Positions 11,701 to 24,021 of a stretch of DNA of 56,110 nucleotides are shown in pieces; position 1 is the first letter of the stretch; each line of letters starts with the position of its first letter. Source of the DNA: Klebsormidium nitens (Eukaryota; Streptophyta; Klebsormidiophyceae; Klebsormidiales; Klebsormidiaceae); contig DF237530.1 of assembly GCA_000708835.1 (NCBI GenBank), positions 1 to 56,110 of the forward strand. Direction: 5' to 3'. Made by a program: the position numbers and the translations under genes. The notes under the pieces were generated by a model. The model saw only the letters and a list, made by a program, of their open reading frames with translations, ran no database searches and was not told where the DNA came from.

Positions 11701-12111
11701 ATCGACTCCCACCCTACTGGACACAAACAAGAAGTGCATCAATATGGGCCGCTGCATCTGACACCTTAACCAATGCAGCCTAAGCACCCAGACAAGAGAT
11801 CGCCTGAAAACCAACCTGCTGCTTGCAGCCTCCGTTTCCGCATCTGCCGCAAGGCTGCTGAGGGTTTTCACCGCATCGCTTATGCCCCCCTCACCCGATT
11901 CGTCAACAATTAACTGAACTATAGAAGGTTCTAGGATTGGGAATGCCCGCTGCAGATGTGCCACAAGATCATGCTGGACTTTTGGGACAACAGGGGTTTG
12001 TTTTCCAGATGATTGAACCAAGTCCGAAGTTGAGCCTGTCCCTCTACCGGGTTGCAGAGGTTGCTGGGGAAGTGAAGCTCCCCAGTTTCTAGTCATCCGC
12101 TGATTCGACAT
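5713..12111 (-). CDS. Multi-CUE, DUF1771 and Smr domain protein
   Basis: Eleven exons whose phases all agree: 12111-11816, 11530-10083, 9668-9430, 9055-8753, 8506-8418, 8153-7798, 7553-7477, 7187-7131, 6707-6640, 6396-6290, 6008-5713; 3336 nt, about 1111 residues. C-terminal Smr domain (residues ~985-1060) has VKIDVHGQLVQEAL and IITGRGLHSENG, the DxH and TGxG motifs of Smr nucleases. Ahead of it lies DUF1771 (HWRACQYYFAE, NREFSRAEALKEQG, SSKIF). The long N-terminal part carries CUE-like ubiquitin-binding modules with FP motifs (AFPILEP near 56; AMFPDVA near 378; AHFPLAD near 770) plus two weaker ones split across exons 2-4, and a UIM-like helix MAIAASLADQ near 130. The family (plant Smr proteins, animal N4BP2) is linked to nucleic-acid binding or cleavage. 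Start codon is less sure: a second ATG lies five codons downstream. The exon 4 donor (gttggt) is weak. Confidence 0.87.
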
Positions 12112-13908
12112 GCTTCTTGGCTGCCCCGCAAAACCCTCCTCTTTGCGAATAGAATCACGGTGCGCCGACCCCTGCGCCAACCTAATAAACACCCAGAACT
12201 TGGTTCAACAATGGAAAACCTTCCCTAACAGGCCGGGGGAAAGAACAAGCGACCGCCTCTTTCACCAAATGCACGAAGGGGACGCCACAAGCACGACATT
12301 CAAATAAAGCGGGCGCCATCTTCCCAGATCAGAATGCTTCCAGTCAAACCAGACCATCCACCCACTAGCGAGCTTCTTGGTTCACCTTCACGAAATTGGC
12401 GCGGCCAGGAGTTCATTGTTCAAGACTCAAGTGTGCATTGTGCAGTGTGCACAGCGGTCACTGGTGAGAAGTTCGTTAGGGGGCTCTTACAGAGTCTTCA
12501 GGACCCATCCCGGCGATCTGATTGGGCGAGTGACGTAAGCTTAACGCCAACCGAGGTTTCAGACTCCGCGTTAACATTGCAGCTGAGTTGGTGTTAATAA
12601 TAAGGACCGAGGCAGACTGTAATGTGGTGTCAAGGCTCCGCGCCGAGCCGCAGCCTGAATTGGTTGGCACTTCCTCCCGGTTTTTGGTAGTGATAACGCT
12701 GTACTCGCGGGCAGGACTGTGAGTGGTCGCACCGATTTTATTTTCTGTGTCAATATCACAGCAGAGCAGCGTATTGATGAAAAGTGACACTAGAAGCAAC
12801 ATTCGGTGCACATTTGCACGTCTGGAAGCCTGGATGCCGAGCTCGCACCGGATGTTGCAATTGGTGTCATTGAAGCAGTCACGAGTCATGAGCGTGCACG
12901 TTTGCACCGTGGGCCGTTTGCACCATGTTCGACAGTCTGGTGACCGATTGTACATTCAGTGTCAATAGATACAGATCCGGGCTCAAGAGCCCCCGGCACG
13001 CCTTCAGTACTCGTATACGGTATACCAGACGCTGCACGCCTTCCTACATACCGTCGATAAGGCCACGCGGCTGCATCTCAAAAGGTGAATATGGTAAAAT
13101 CCAAGTGCTTGGCATGTCGAGTTGACTGATGCTCGCGCGCTCCGCGTGGCAGTCGACTATGCAGTGTGGAGGCTGCTTGTAGCTCCAGGAAATTCATAGA
13201 ATCTTCAAATACGAGGTCAACTGTATATCTTAAAATGCACCCCGATCTTCAGTTGCACAGTGGAATCCAAGGAGTAAATTGATTGGTGTGGAACCTGCAT
13301 GCTCCATTTTCGTTTTTGTCCAATTGTTACCTTTAATGGCATGCTGCGGTACGTGTACTTTGCCGCTTTGCAGGAGTGCAAACGTGCTGGATCTGCCATC
13401 CGCAACCTGAAAGCGTCTATGGAAGCTCATTGCCTGGTTAGATCAGCGCACGAAGTTCATCACAGACATGCAATTGCAGATGAATCATGGACGTCCTTGT
13501 AACCTCATGCGCCAAAACAGCGCGAGCATGCATGACTTGTAAAAGTGGGTCGAAAACTCGAAATTGGTCAAGTAATATATACGGCTCCACCAGCGTGCTT
13601 GATCCGGCCTTCAGACAGTTCTTACCACCTTTTAATAAACAACTATTGGTCAAGGTACACCGGCAACCGAGTAGCCCAAGAAACTCGGTGCAAGACGAAG
13701 TACGTGCTTGCGGCCAGCTTCCTGAAACTCATCTGTATGACTTTCTCAAATATACAGAAAAACTTCCTCCGGAAAGATACTCCTCCGTCTACGCAACAAC
13801 ATTGCCCAGCCCTCGCATGCTGTACAACTCAACGTGTGGAACTATACAAACCGCAAAATTGACAACATCACTGCTTTACAAACCTGATTCCTAGAACGTC
13901 TGTGGACT
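12112..13908. other. Spacer between VTE1 3' end and Smr gene 5' end
   Basis: 1.8 kb with no convincing exon on either strand. It should hold the VTE1 3' untranslated region, the promoter and any leader exon of the Smr gene. The minus-strand frame of Smr exon 1 stays open 27 codons above the chosen Met (to 12192), so translation could begin farther upstream. No clear TATA box was recognised. Confidence 0.45.
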
Positions 13909-16900
13909 CTAGAGGCCCGGAGGCTGCAGATTCGGTGGTATCGCTTGTAAAACGTTCCCTAGCGGAAGGTCCATAAGTGACCTCACCGGCTCCTCGTACC
14001 GGGCCGTCTTTTTCCATGTTTGCCACCACGGTCCGCCCCCAACTTCAAGAGCGCACATGCTACTCGTGGCGTGCACAATAACCTGCGGAGAAGGAAGCGA
14101 GTACTGGTCATGCGACAACAGAACCGGCGCATGGGACCCATTGATATCATCCGCTAGCGACCCCGCCAGGTCAGAAGTCTCTTTGAGTGAGTGCTCGGTA
14201 AGCAGAGTATTTAAAGAGCAGCATTTAGCCGTAAAACAACGAAGGGGGTCCGGAAACGGCTCAAAGACATGAAGCCATAAAGCATGTAATCGCTGCCGAA
14301 GCTTTACAAGCTTGTCATGCTGCTAGGGTGCACACTGGATGAGGGGAACATAACTATGTTATTAGGACGACTCTGCAACAGTCTCAACACCTTCTTCAAC
14401 GAGCTGAGCAAAGGTGCAAGCACGGGTGGCAAGTCCAGTGTTCTCCCAACCGTCGCTCGGTTGGGAGGTGAAGCTCAACGGTTCAATAGAACGACCAATG
14501 CCCGGACTGATTCTTCTACCGTGTTTCGAAATGCAGTTCTGATCAGGCGCGAGAGAGAGGAAAGTAAAGTTTCGAATGGGTCTGAATGGCCGTTTCGCCC
14601 GCATCAGGGTGCGGATCTCACCTTGCCGCGCATCTTTCCCTTGCGCTCCCATATTGTCAACTCCAGTTGCCCAAAGAACGTGTCTCGACAGAAAGGTGCC
14701 AGCCCCTTGTCGACCGTGGGCGCCCTCAACACGCAGCCCGCCTCACTCGTGGTCGCCAGGATCTCAATCTGGTGGATACAGGACAATCGTCGTGATCACG
14801 CAGAAATAGGACACGAATGTGCTCGAAGGAGACATTCAGGTCAACACGACGCAATTTTGCGAGGAGAATCAACTAGACGCAGTTTTGCGAGGAGGGTGGA
14901 TCGCAATGAACTGTATGTTCTCCTTCGGAATTGGTTTCAATGACAGCAACCTTTTTGAATAGAGTCTTTCTGCATAAAAATGACAACGGATTAAAAAACA
15001 GAAGTGAACTTGTCCGAACGCTCAAGCGAGAGGGTTTGGCAGCGCCTGAGTGGCAAAAGGCGGCAAGATTTGCTGCAGTCTCCACAGGTCGATTCTGTGC
15101 GAGCCCCAGAAACACACCCGACCCTCGAGAAAACCCTCGAGAAATCCCAAGCAATAATCAAACTACAAGCTTTTGAAAATGCCAGGACAACCCTTGTTTG
15201 GGCTGAGATTCACTGCAGAATAGTGTTTGCCTTGAACGCGGTCGACAGCCCACCCGATGCCTAAAGGAAGCCTTCTGTCGAGACCAACTCAAAGCTACGC
15301 GATCCACGAGGCGAACGGTACGGACGCACTTTCCAGCTTTGATAAGCATCCTTTATGGTGAGATACAAAGCTGAGCCAGGTGAGACCATAGGAAGGGAGA
15401 TCAAAAAGCACCAGAACTCGAACCACATATTGCATAACAGACCCGAACTCTATTGGCTTCCATCGTGGCAGTTTTCGGCAGAAAGTTTCAAGAACGAAAC
15501 TCGAACGCGCAACGCATCATAAACTACAGCAATATCGTTGTCCTGGAGACCATGTCCATTGCACTTCAAAGAGGGCCACAAAGTTATTTGTTTGACGGGA
15601 TCACAACAGCGCAACGGGGATCTCAACTCATTTCATGTCGTCCCAATTTCCTGACTGTGGCCCGCAACGACCTCCTAGTCAACAGATCTCTTTCATTTTT
15701 CAAACTAAAGTTGTTCCTCAATGTGCCCTCTGGAAAAGGGGGAAGAAGGAGCGTGGCCGTACCTCATAGTCCGCTCGCTTGCCGGTCATGTGCCACCGCC
15801 CCCAGGGCTCAATTTCCCACGAGACGGACCCGTCCTCCACCCACGGAATGAACTCGTAATGCCGCCCCTGATGGTGCACGCCGAGCTGCAGCAATCAAAG
15901 CAAGAAATTTTACATCATTTCGGGTTTGCTGAATCAATCCTGTGCGACTTTCTTAAGCAACTGGCGAGAGACGGTTGAGGTAAGACCCCGTTTCAAACTT
16001 TCGCCGTTCATAATTATCAAGAAGCGGCCTCTGAGACGCGACCGTTCGTGTCAACGAGTGGCCCGTCATGGCAAAAGGGCCAACTTAGCATCAAACAATC
16101 TCTCAAGTCAGATGACAAGCGGAGTCCTCGTGGGCTTACGTATCATTCAAGCGGGACTTGTCACCTAAAAGCTCGTCACAGGTTTGAGGGCGAGCGGGCG
16201 GCTTACCATGGCGACTTCTTCGGACACGTCAGGCAGTAGCGGCAGGCCGCGTCGCCCTCCCCCAGCAGTGATTGCAAGGTCGTCTGTTTCGTTGAACACG
16301 TTACATTGGACCTGCCAGAGGAGCAAGCGATGAAAGTTGAGCACAACTTGGCTCCGGTGGGGCTGGGCGAACGAAATGGCAATCGACAGGAGGCGAATCA
16401 TATGCACGATGAGGCAGCGCTTTGGACTGGATGCGAGCGTTGGAACAAGGCCTTTGATGACGCATGAGGGGAGGCGCTGTTGAGGTGTGCGTCGTGGCTC
16501 CAGCTAGCTCCATAGGATACAAGTTGTCATTCGGTTATTTGTTGGTGTACCTCAGCTTTGCTCTAGTGGACAGTACGGGACAGATCAGCATGACAGTGGT
16601 AAGTCCGACCTTTCGATCGACTTTCCGTCAATGGAAGACTGGTCGAGCTTCACAAACGGCGCAGATCGAAAGCGAGCGGACAACCAGATCTGACGCACTT
16701 CGCAAAATAAACCTTCGATTCCTTCCGTTTCAAATTTTCGACCATCGAAGCAGATGTGAGATTCCACCCATCCAAAACGACCAATCCGGGCTCGGCGCTC
16801 ACCCAGAACCACCTCAGCGGAAACGCCCCGCCCCAGTTCTTCTCGGCATACGCCGGCGCGTTCTGGAACACAAACCGCCGCTCCCCCCACTGCAACCACC

Positions 16901-19038
16901 CGCTCGCCAATCCGTGCGCCAGGTTCACTTGCCAGTGCGGCTCGAACACAGGAAGCGCGGCCAACCATCCCGCTGTGGCTTTCTGGGGGGCGCCCGTGTC
17001 CCCCCATCCGTAGATTGGCCGAATCTGGTAGTCCCAGCTGACTTCGGGAACGATTCTCCACTCTTCGAGGCCGTTTGGGGGCTGGTTGTTGTGGCGTATG
17101 TGACCTTGGTGGAAGGTGGGGGTGATCTGGAAGCCATCAGCGACACGGGCGGAGAAGTCCTGGGAAAGATAATTTGATCGGATGAAGAAGAGTGACAGCT
17201 TTAGCTTCGGAGGCTAAGTGGAGATGCGCACGAGCTTCAGGGACTTTATCAAGTGTGCTGCCACCAGACGAGCATCATTCGAGATTGCAACTGGAATGTT
17301 GCATGGGTCGAAACGTCACCAATCGGTCTCAAAGTCACAGTACAAGCAAAGGAACAATGATCGCCTCAGTTCAGCCCTCATGATGTTGCATGGGTCGAGA
17401 ATCCACGAATCGGACTCGATCTCATATACTCAATCTCATAAAACAATTGCCTCAATGCAGCCCTGATGATGCAAAGGGAAAGAAGAAATGGAGGACGAGG
17501 TCTTTCACAGTTTAAGAGTTCAACCAGTACTAGCTTGCATCACTGTCCCATACCAGTTTGATTGCCTGGGATTAGAGGCAGATTGTGAGAGGTTGAACGC
17601 TTATAAGAATTCATGCAACCTTTTACAAGTAGCTAAGATGCTGACAGTATGAATCCAAGAAAGCGGCTGTGCCGCGTAGTTCACTCACCGCGGTTGAAGT
17701 AGGACCGTCCAGAGGCTCCCTGCCTTGATATGCTGGCGTCGCTCTGAAAGTGTTGCCCAATGAAAGGTCCCGTTTGCCTGCGAGCAGTGCTCTATCGGTT
17801 GCCAGAAATCTCCTTCCTGACATTGTGCGTGTAGCTTCTGTACTTTGTATCTGCCGACAGCTCTTTTCGTTCGGGGCAATCGATTATGCATCAGGAAGCA
17901 TGTACATCAATGAACAATTCGGACCAAAACAGAACGATGCAGAGCTCTTACTCTACAGCCATTCAAAGCTTTAACTACAGACTTGAAGTATGTTGGCTTC
18001 CAAGATCGGATCCTCAGGATACCAAATGACTGATGCGTTTAGTGCCTCAATGGCTCGATTGCACATACGTCAGGAAACAACCACTCACTTGCCCAGAACC
18101 TTGACACGTCCGTTTCGTACTGACAAATATACTCATCGTCAGGCCCCAAGATCTGCGCCCCGGCCGCAGAGAAGCGGTGCTTGTCCCCGAGGGAAAGGAG
18201 TGAGGCGGGCCGGCCGGCGGGGTCCTCAATGGAGTACATGAAGGCAAAGCTCTGGCGCACCTCGGGGATCGAGACGCGGAAGTACCAGCCCTCAAAGAAG
18301 CGCCGGCTGGAGCCGTCAAAGTGATACCTGAGGGCAAGTAGTGCTTTGTGATGAAAACATGGCAAACAAGTCTAATGGTCATCCTGAGTTTTAAATATAT
18401 GGAAGGGCCTCCGAGGTACTCATGGCTGTTGTTGCGAAGCGTGAAATACCAACAGGAAGGAAGGAAGCAAGGTCTATCTTCCTCACAACTGGATCTACTG
18501 CAAACACGTTTCCTTACGGTGGCCCAGCATCTGCTGCTGAGAGAAGCAGCTTGATATTTGCAAGTTTGATGCAATCCTCTTCAAACGACCAAGCGCTTCT
18601 GAACCCCAAGTGTACATGCAAAAGAAAGTGAATCAGCTCGTAGTGTCTGGCATTCTAGCCTTCAATCTTGCCACCAATTTCTTGTAACTTGTAAGGCATG
18701 ACAATCTCCTGGACCACCCACCCACTGTGTGGAGTTCGTGTCGACTCTATAGTCGGCAACAAACGCCCGTTCCCCCACCCTGCGCTTTCTCCCTTCCCAG
18801 TCACATTTTGAGGGGACGCTGGAGATGATGTAACCTGCATGTCTTGCACCGCTTCTATCTGTCTGCGCTTATGGAAGCGCATGGGCTTGCGAACTGCATT
18901 CTTGCTCCATATGCGAGCAGACTGAACCCCCAATGAGCCTGAGAGCTGCAGATTGCTGGGAAGAAGATCCTGGCGCGCAGGAGACAGTCCTGTCCAGTTG
19001 CCTGCCGGCAGATGGATTGGCAAGCTGACCGCCCCCAT
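13909..19038 (-). CDS. VTE1: Tocopherol cyclase, chloroplastic
   Basis: Closes the chromanol ring of phytylbenzoquinols to give tocopherols (and plastochromanol) at plastoglobules. Eight exons, all phases consistent: 19038-18722, 18327-18089, 17777-17689, 17159-16803, 16311-16207, 15885-15763, 14768-14622, 14082-13909; 1551 nt, 516 residues, normal for plant VTE1. Exon 1 begins with a Ser/Arg-rich, acid-poor stretch fitting a plastid transit peptide and ends TPHSG. Exon 2 gives YHFDGSSRRFFEGWYFRVS and the SIEDP segment. Later family signatures are GWGDTGAPQKATAGWLAALP, NAPAYAEKNWGGAFPLRWFW, VQCNVF, SWEIEPWGRW and SSMCALEVGGGPWW. No break or missing motif. The start is the only Met that leads into the transit-like exon. 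It is transcribed divergently from FCF2. Identification is firm. Confidence 0.95.
17296..17469. repeat. Two-copy tandem repeat in VTE1 intron 3
   Basis: Two diverged units about 87 bp apart both start atgttgcatgggtcga (17296 and 17383) and end in cagccct-atgatg. The unit sits wholly between VTE1 exons 3 and 4 and shows no coding potential. Confidence 0.7.
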
Positions 19039-19992
19039 TGAAGGTCAATGCTTACAGCTACACTGAAGAAGAATCTTTCTGGCGCCTCGACCAGCCTCGA
19101 CCAGAGGACTTTTGCTATCTAACAGCCTGATCAAAAGGACTGCACTAGCCCAAGAGTCTCTTCTGCATGCGAATTCCTCATGCAGGGAAGACGCCCCACC
19201 TCGATTCCCTGCCTACGTGGAGGTTGATCTAGCACGTTTGTCTGCCTGGTTGAACTAGGGCCTGAGGGGGGTTCTTCAGATTCGTGTATTAGGCCTTATG
19301 TGAATACGCTCTGGCACAAAGCGCCGGCACCGGAGAAAAGAAACGTTGGCCCTTCTCCCGTGATAGAATATTAAAGACGTATCGGCCCTAATTCCGGAAT
19401 TTTGCAATTGCGGACGGGTGAAGCAAAAACCTTATTGCGGATTCGGTCGGTAAGTTGACACACGGTGTTCGGAATAGCGTTTGAACCATCCAGAACTGTA
19501 ACTGGTGAAAGTCCCAGCGTGCTCGGTAGACTGCTCTCTTAGGTCCGGAATACGGTTTTTGCTTTACCCGTCCGTAATTGCGAAATTCCGGAATTGGGGC
19601 CTCAATACATCTTACATTAATACAAGCAGTGCAGTGCTGCCGGTTCGTGGAACGGGGTGGAGCAGTACAGCGACTGTTTCAATTATACACGTGTGCAAAT
19701 TTCCACAGCTTGATATCTCAGAGTCACACCTTACAAGAGCTCACCACATGCATTTGCTTCGTGGAGCAGGAAGCTGGTATCGCAGCCTGAGCAGGGCAAT
19801 ACCTTCGAACTTGGAAGCTGTCTGAGGGACCTGAGGAAGGCAGAACGGTTCACGCTGTACCTAGTGCCATTGGCGACTTTCAAAGCTTCAGAAAAGGTTC
19901 CAAAATTGGGCGCAACGCTGTCATTTTATGTCAACAACTCTGTGGCACATGTGGTGAAAGAGTTTCACCTCGTGTTGGTCGTTTTGCAAAGC
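19039..19992. promoter_or_regulatory. Bidirectional spacer between VTE1 and FCF2
   Basis: 954 bp separate the start codons of two divergent genes, so both promoters and 5' untranslated regions must be here. I see no obvious TATA box for either gene. The middle holds a long imperfect inverted repeat (separate entry). Confidence 0.55.
19373..19613. repeat. Imperfect long inverted repeat, MITE-like, about 240 bp
   Basis: Left arm 19373-19440 and right arm 19544-19613 are near reverse complements over about 68 bases. Shared core strings are aattccggaatt, cggacgggt and aagcaaaaacc, read forward on the left and reversed on the right. The arms flank a ~100-bp centre. Size and structure fit a miniature inverted-repeat element or foldback, but no clean target-site duplication was found, so a regulatory hairpin or old inverted duplication is also possible. 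No coding capacity. Confidence 0.7.
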
Positions 19993-22593
19993 ATGGCAAG
20001 CACAAGTGGGAGGGATGAAGAAGAGGACAGTCTTCTCGACCTTATGGCAAGTGCCATGATCAATCAGCTCAAAGCAAAAGACAGAGGGAAGAAAGTGCAG
20101 AAGACTGGGTCCAAGCAAACACTGGAGGGTGCAGCTGGCCAAAAAGGGGGCGAGGCCAACTTCATCTCTGCAAAGGACGAAGAGTGAGGACAATATGGGC
20201 CTTAAATCTGGTGCACATCGGTGGTGATGCAGACAGTTGCACAGAGAGACTTGGTAATGGTTCGGTCCGGATCATGGAGCGTTGATGTAGGGGGATATAA
20301 AAGGGCGCAATGCTTTGGCTGCTGGGCTGTTTGACACAATTGGCCTTCTGAGGTGGTTTGAGTAACGAGGGCTGTCTGTCTGGTTCAATCGGACCGAAAT
20401 TCCTAAGCAAGTTTAAGGAAGTGCTTTTCAACTTGCAGGTGAACGTTCACTTTCAGATTCTTATGCTGTTTTCAGTGCTAGAAGGCCCAAAACACCCAGC
20501 CTCCTGCGCCCCTTCTCTTTATTGAGGAAATTTCTGTGTTGTGAGCATCGCAACGGCCTTTGCAGGCGAGGTTGTTGGTCTGTCCGCTCTCGAAAGATAG
20601 CAAGCACCTGGGTACTGTTTCTGAAATCTGGAGTGTCATCCTTCTACAGTGAAGCCGCCCTTGAGGCTGCCCTGGCGTCGAAGCAGCTCAGCTGGATGCC
20701 TGACCTGGGGCTGGTAGCTTCTTCAGAAGGCACCGGGCTCAAGAGCGGACAGCTAGAATCCAACAAAAAGCTGCTCAAAATACCGTCTCTTATAGAAAAA
20801 GACGGGCCCCTGCCACTTAGGAACCCGCGGAAGGAGAGGAGGGAGGCACAAAAAGCGAAGGCACAAACCGCTGGGCCAAAGTGGTAAGTCCTCTGCCTGT
20901 TTTGAGAGCTTGCCTATGAGCTTCTCTTTCAAGTGCGGGGAGCTGCTAGCGAGCTGCGACAGTTTCCTTTCTAACGAATAAAGTTTTGTAGCAGGCCCCC
21001 ATCAGGCCTTTAGGCGGAAAGCTGTATGGTGCTTGATCGTTAAAGTTGTCGGGATTTCATAGGGGACAGGTTGGCCCCTTGTGTGCCCCGCTCTTATGTT
21101 TCAGTACAGCAGTCACAATCTGGATAATCACTGCTGACAGCGCTTCCTTGTCGCTTGCCAGGTTTGACCTGCCTGCCACTCCAATCACACCGGAAGTGAA
21201 GAGAGACTTCAGACTCTTGAAGGTAGGTTCTCATAGTTTCCCTGTTCTACATTGAATTGAGAATCAAGCAGCTCTGCTTAGGATGAGGCCCTTGTGCCTA
21301 CTCTCTTCCCTTGAACGGTTCAGCATCTTCGCCCCATTTTACATGACGCACTGGGTGCGCAGCCGTATGTTACCCCCGCAAGTGTTGAGAGGGTTCGTTA
21401 GACTGACCAGCAGCCCAATCTCGTAAAAAAGCTTTGATTTCGGAGGGTTGACAACATGCCATCAAATTTGCCTTGGCGGCTAGTACTTTGGACTGCGGCT
21501 GGTGTCAGCCTTATTGTCTCCATACGCAAAGTCGGATCTTAGATTTGATGCAAGAGGTGTGTACAAGAGCTGCCCTGATTAGATGGCCACTTTCTCTGAG
21601 CAGCTGCCGCCCTCGAACTGAAATCTGCAGGAGGGGAGATGTATTTGTGAGGACGAGAGTTGTTTTCTCACAAAGGCTTCATAACCGTTACAGCTTCGAG
21701 GGGTCCTCGATCCAAAGCGGCACTACAAGGCACCGGACTCCACGAAGTTCCCCAAGTACTTCCAGGTACGAGGCCAGTATTCCTTCCGGTTTTGCATCAG
21801 AATGCTTTTAAAAGCACACTTTGTTCTGCTCCTACGGGAAAGCCCACTTGAGGCAACGACCAGCTTCTCTGGAATGATTGCAAGGTGCGGCCAGTGTTGA
21901 TCGATGTCCACCGTGTCGCTGTATAACTCTAGGGTTTGGATGCACTCATGTATTGCTTGATTTCCTTCCAAGAGCCTCCTCTCATGCTGTCCTGTAAATG
22001 TTTGCAGATAGGGACTGTTGTTGAGGGCCCCACAGAATTCTACTCCGGGCGCTTGACCAAGTCGGAACGCAAGCCATCACTTACTGCGGAGCTGCTTGCC
22101 GATGACAAATTGAAAAGCTACAGGTCAGTACTCACTCATCTCTGGGACCTTCTTCTGAGGTTGAAGTTCTTTCAGAAGCTTTTACAGAAGCTTTTACACA
22201 AGCTTTTCAGGCGGTGATTTGCTGTAGCTCCATCGACCCCGACTACAATCGCGTTACAGCCTTGTGCTATTAGCCGTGTTGGTTCTGTATGCTGTCAAAT
22301 TCGTCGTGAAGCATCCTGTCGACTCTTGATTACGAACAGCCCAACGGCCTTTCAAAAAGTTGTCTCAGGGCAAGTCTTCTTTGCCTGTATCACCAGTAAA
22401 CTGAGGGTTGTGTTGGAACGTCTGGTTGCATTAACGTCTGGATGTGTCGTCTGTTGCTGATATTCATCGTACGTCGTGTTCTCCATGCAGGAAACGGAAG
22501 TACGGTGAAATCCAGCAAGAAAAAGAGTCCGGGGGGAAGAAATGGTTCAAGAAGAAAAAGAACAAGCAGAAGCCAAACTGGGCCCGCTCGTAG
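19993..22593 (+). CDS. FCF2: rRNA-processing protein FCF2
   Basis: Nucleolar factor of the small-subunit processome; yeast Fcf2 is needed for early pre-rRNA cuts leading to 18S rRNA. Six exons with matching phases: 19993-20183, 20650-20883, 21162-21222, 21694-21765, 22008-22123, 22491-22593; 777 nt, 258 residues, close to family size. The family core spans exons 3-6: FDLPATPITPEVKRDFRLLK, LRGVLDPKRHYK, KYFQIGTVVEGPTEFYSGRL, TKSERKPSLTAELLAD and a Lys-rich tail KWFKKKKNKQKPNWARS that is typical and probably nucleolar. Exons 1-2 are acidic then basic and poorly conserved. Start chosen as the first Met of the open first exon; the frame extends upstream, so it could be slightly longer. Divergent from VTE1. 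Confidence 0.92.
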
Positions 22594-24021
22594 TGTTCTC
22601 AAATTGGATAGTTCCAGACATGCAGTCTGCCCTGCCTCGTCGGATCTTAACTGCTCGCTTGAATTCGGCGGTTGAAGGCATCCAATGTGTCCCGACATCC
22701 TGACACACCGGTTAAGATCATCCAGTTAAGCATGTGCAGTGCTCTGCTTCCGCCTGAGATGCTGCCAATGGGGCTGCGCCCCTCTCCATGGAAGGCCTCA
22801 AGCTCTCTCCCTCACCGCCACCATGGTGTGGCTCAGTTCTGTCCCAGCCTGCCCTCCGCCCATCCACTTCAGCTCGTTTGAGTTTCACTCCGCTGATTTC
22901 TTGAGTTAACTTCACTCCAAAGTGACGGTCACGGTTCTTGTACTAGCACCCTGTTCAGCAATATAACAACACGAATCCTGTGTATGTTCAAATCGACTTG
23001 AACTATGGACTGCAAAAAGTCTGTCAGAGTAGGCCACAACCTTGTATTGAACCCAGTTTCCGATCATTTGTCCAATTGACAAAGTATGCAGCATAGAGTA
23101 TAAGAAGAGAATGCGTGATGTATGCATTGCTAGTAAGTTTGCAACCGAGCCCGTTGCGAGGAAATCTACTTTCGAACATGCACGGACTCAATGATGATCG
23201 CCAGCAACATAGTTGTCAGCATTGGGAGGTGGTAAGAAGCTCGTCAGAAGCCTCCGCATAGCGTCTGACTTAGATCCCGAATGCCCCATTATGCGCGAAT
23301 GACAATGCACATGTATCCATATGAACCCTGCTGCCTCAAATTGCCGGGGCCTATGCGACTCTGGCAACAAAATCCGCAAGTTGGACAACGGAAACGTTCC
23401 GCACAGCTCACTAGGCCGTTAAGAAAGGCGACAAACTACCGTAGATTAGCGTTGCAAAGGACCGTTGATGCTTTCATCGAACGGCTAAAATGGTATTGGG
23501 CCGACGGGAAGGTCCCCGTCTAAATGACCGTCTGCCGTCCCGGACTCACCGTAGCGGTAATCCGCATGTGGGCCCGGCTTTCATAGCCTATGTTAAAATC
23601 GCGTGCCTAGTTGCCAGTTCGTAGCAGCCTAGTCAGCAGCTCAGCCCGAGCAGACCTCCGCTTCTTGCGTTATATGGGGGCGTGAAGATTTTGCGACAAA
23701 CCAATGGAGCACTTGGGAAAGGAGACTCTTACGTGCAGGAGCCTGAGGCATCTCAGAAGATGCTGCTGCCCCAGATTGTGAGCACAGAGGATCTCTAGTC
23801 CAATCATCCGTGCAGTAGTCTGATCCTTGCACTGCAGGTTTGCAGTTGACCTGCAAATGGTGAATCCTCTGCTGATGGAGTTTCAAGTCGAAAGCTCGCC
23901 ATTCAATGTTGACTTACTGTGAAGAGTGTTAAGAAAAGGGAACTCATCGTCAAGCCCAGGACTGTTCTGTGCGTGTGGTGATTTGGCATTCATGTAAGCC
24001 CAGCGCGATTTCTCACAGCAG
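22594..24021. other. Spacer after FCF2
   Basis: About 1.4 kb with no exon I can support. It contains the FCF2 3' untranslated region and presumably the first exon and promoter of the next plus-strand gene, which I could not place. Confidence 0.4.

Noticed and set aside
14840-14900. Short direct repeat gcaattttgcgaggag / gcagttttgcgaggag in a VTE1 intron
   Set aside because: Only two short copies, no structure or known element; left as noise.
20291-20301. gatataaaagg in FCF2 intron 1 as a promoter
   Set aside because: It looks like a TATA box, but exon 1 (19993-20183) upstream fits in phase, and no alternative start downstream joins exon 2.
22160-22210. agaagcttttac short tandem repeats in FCF2 intron 5
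   Set aside because: Simple local slippage, not a functional feature.
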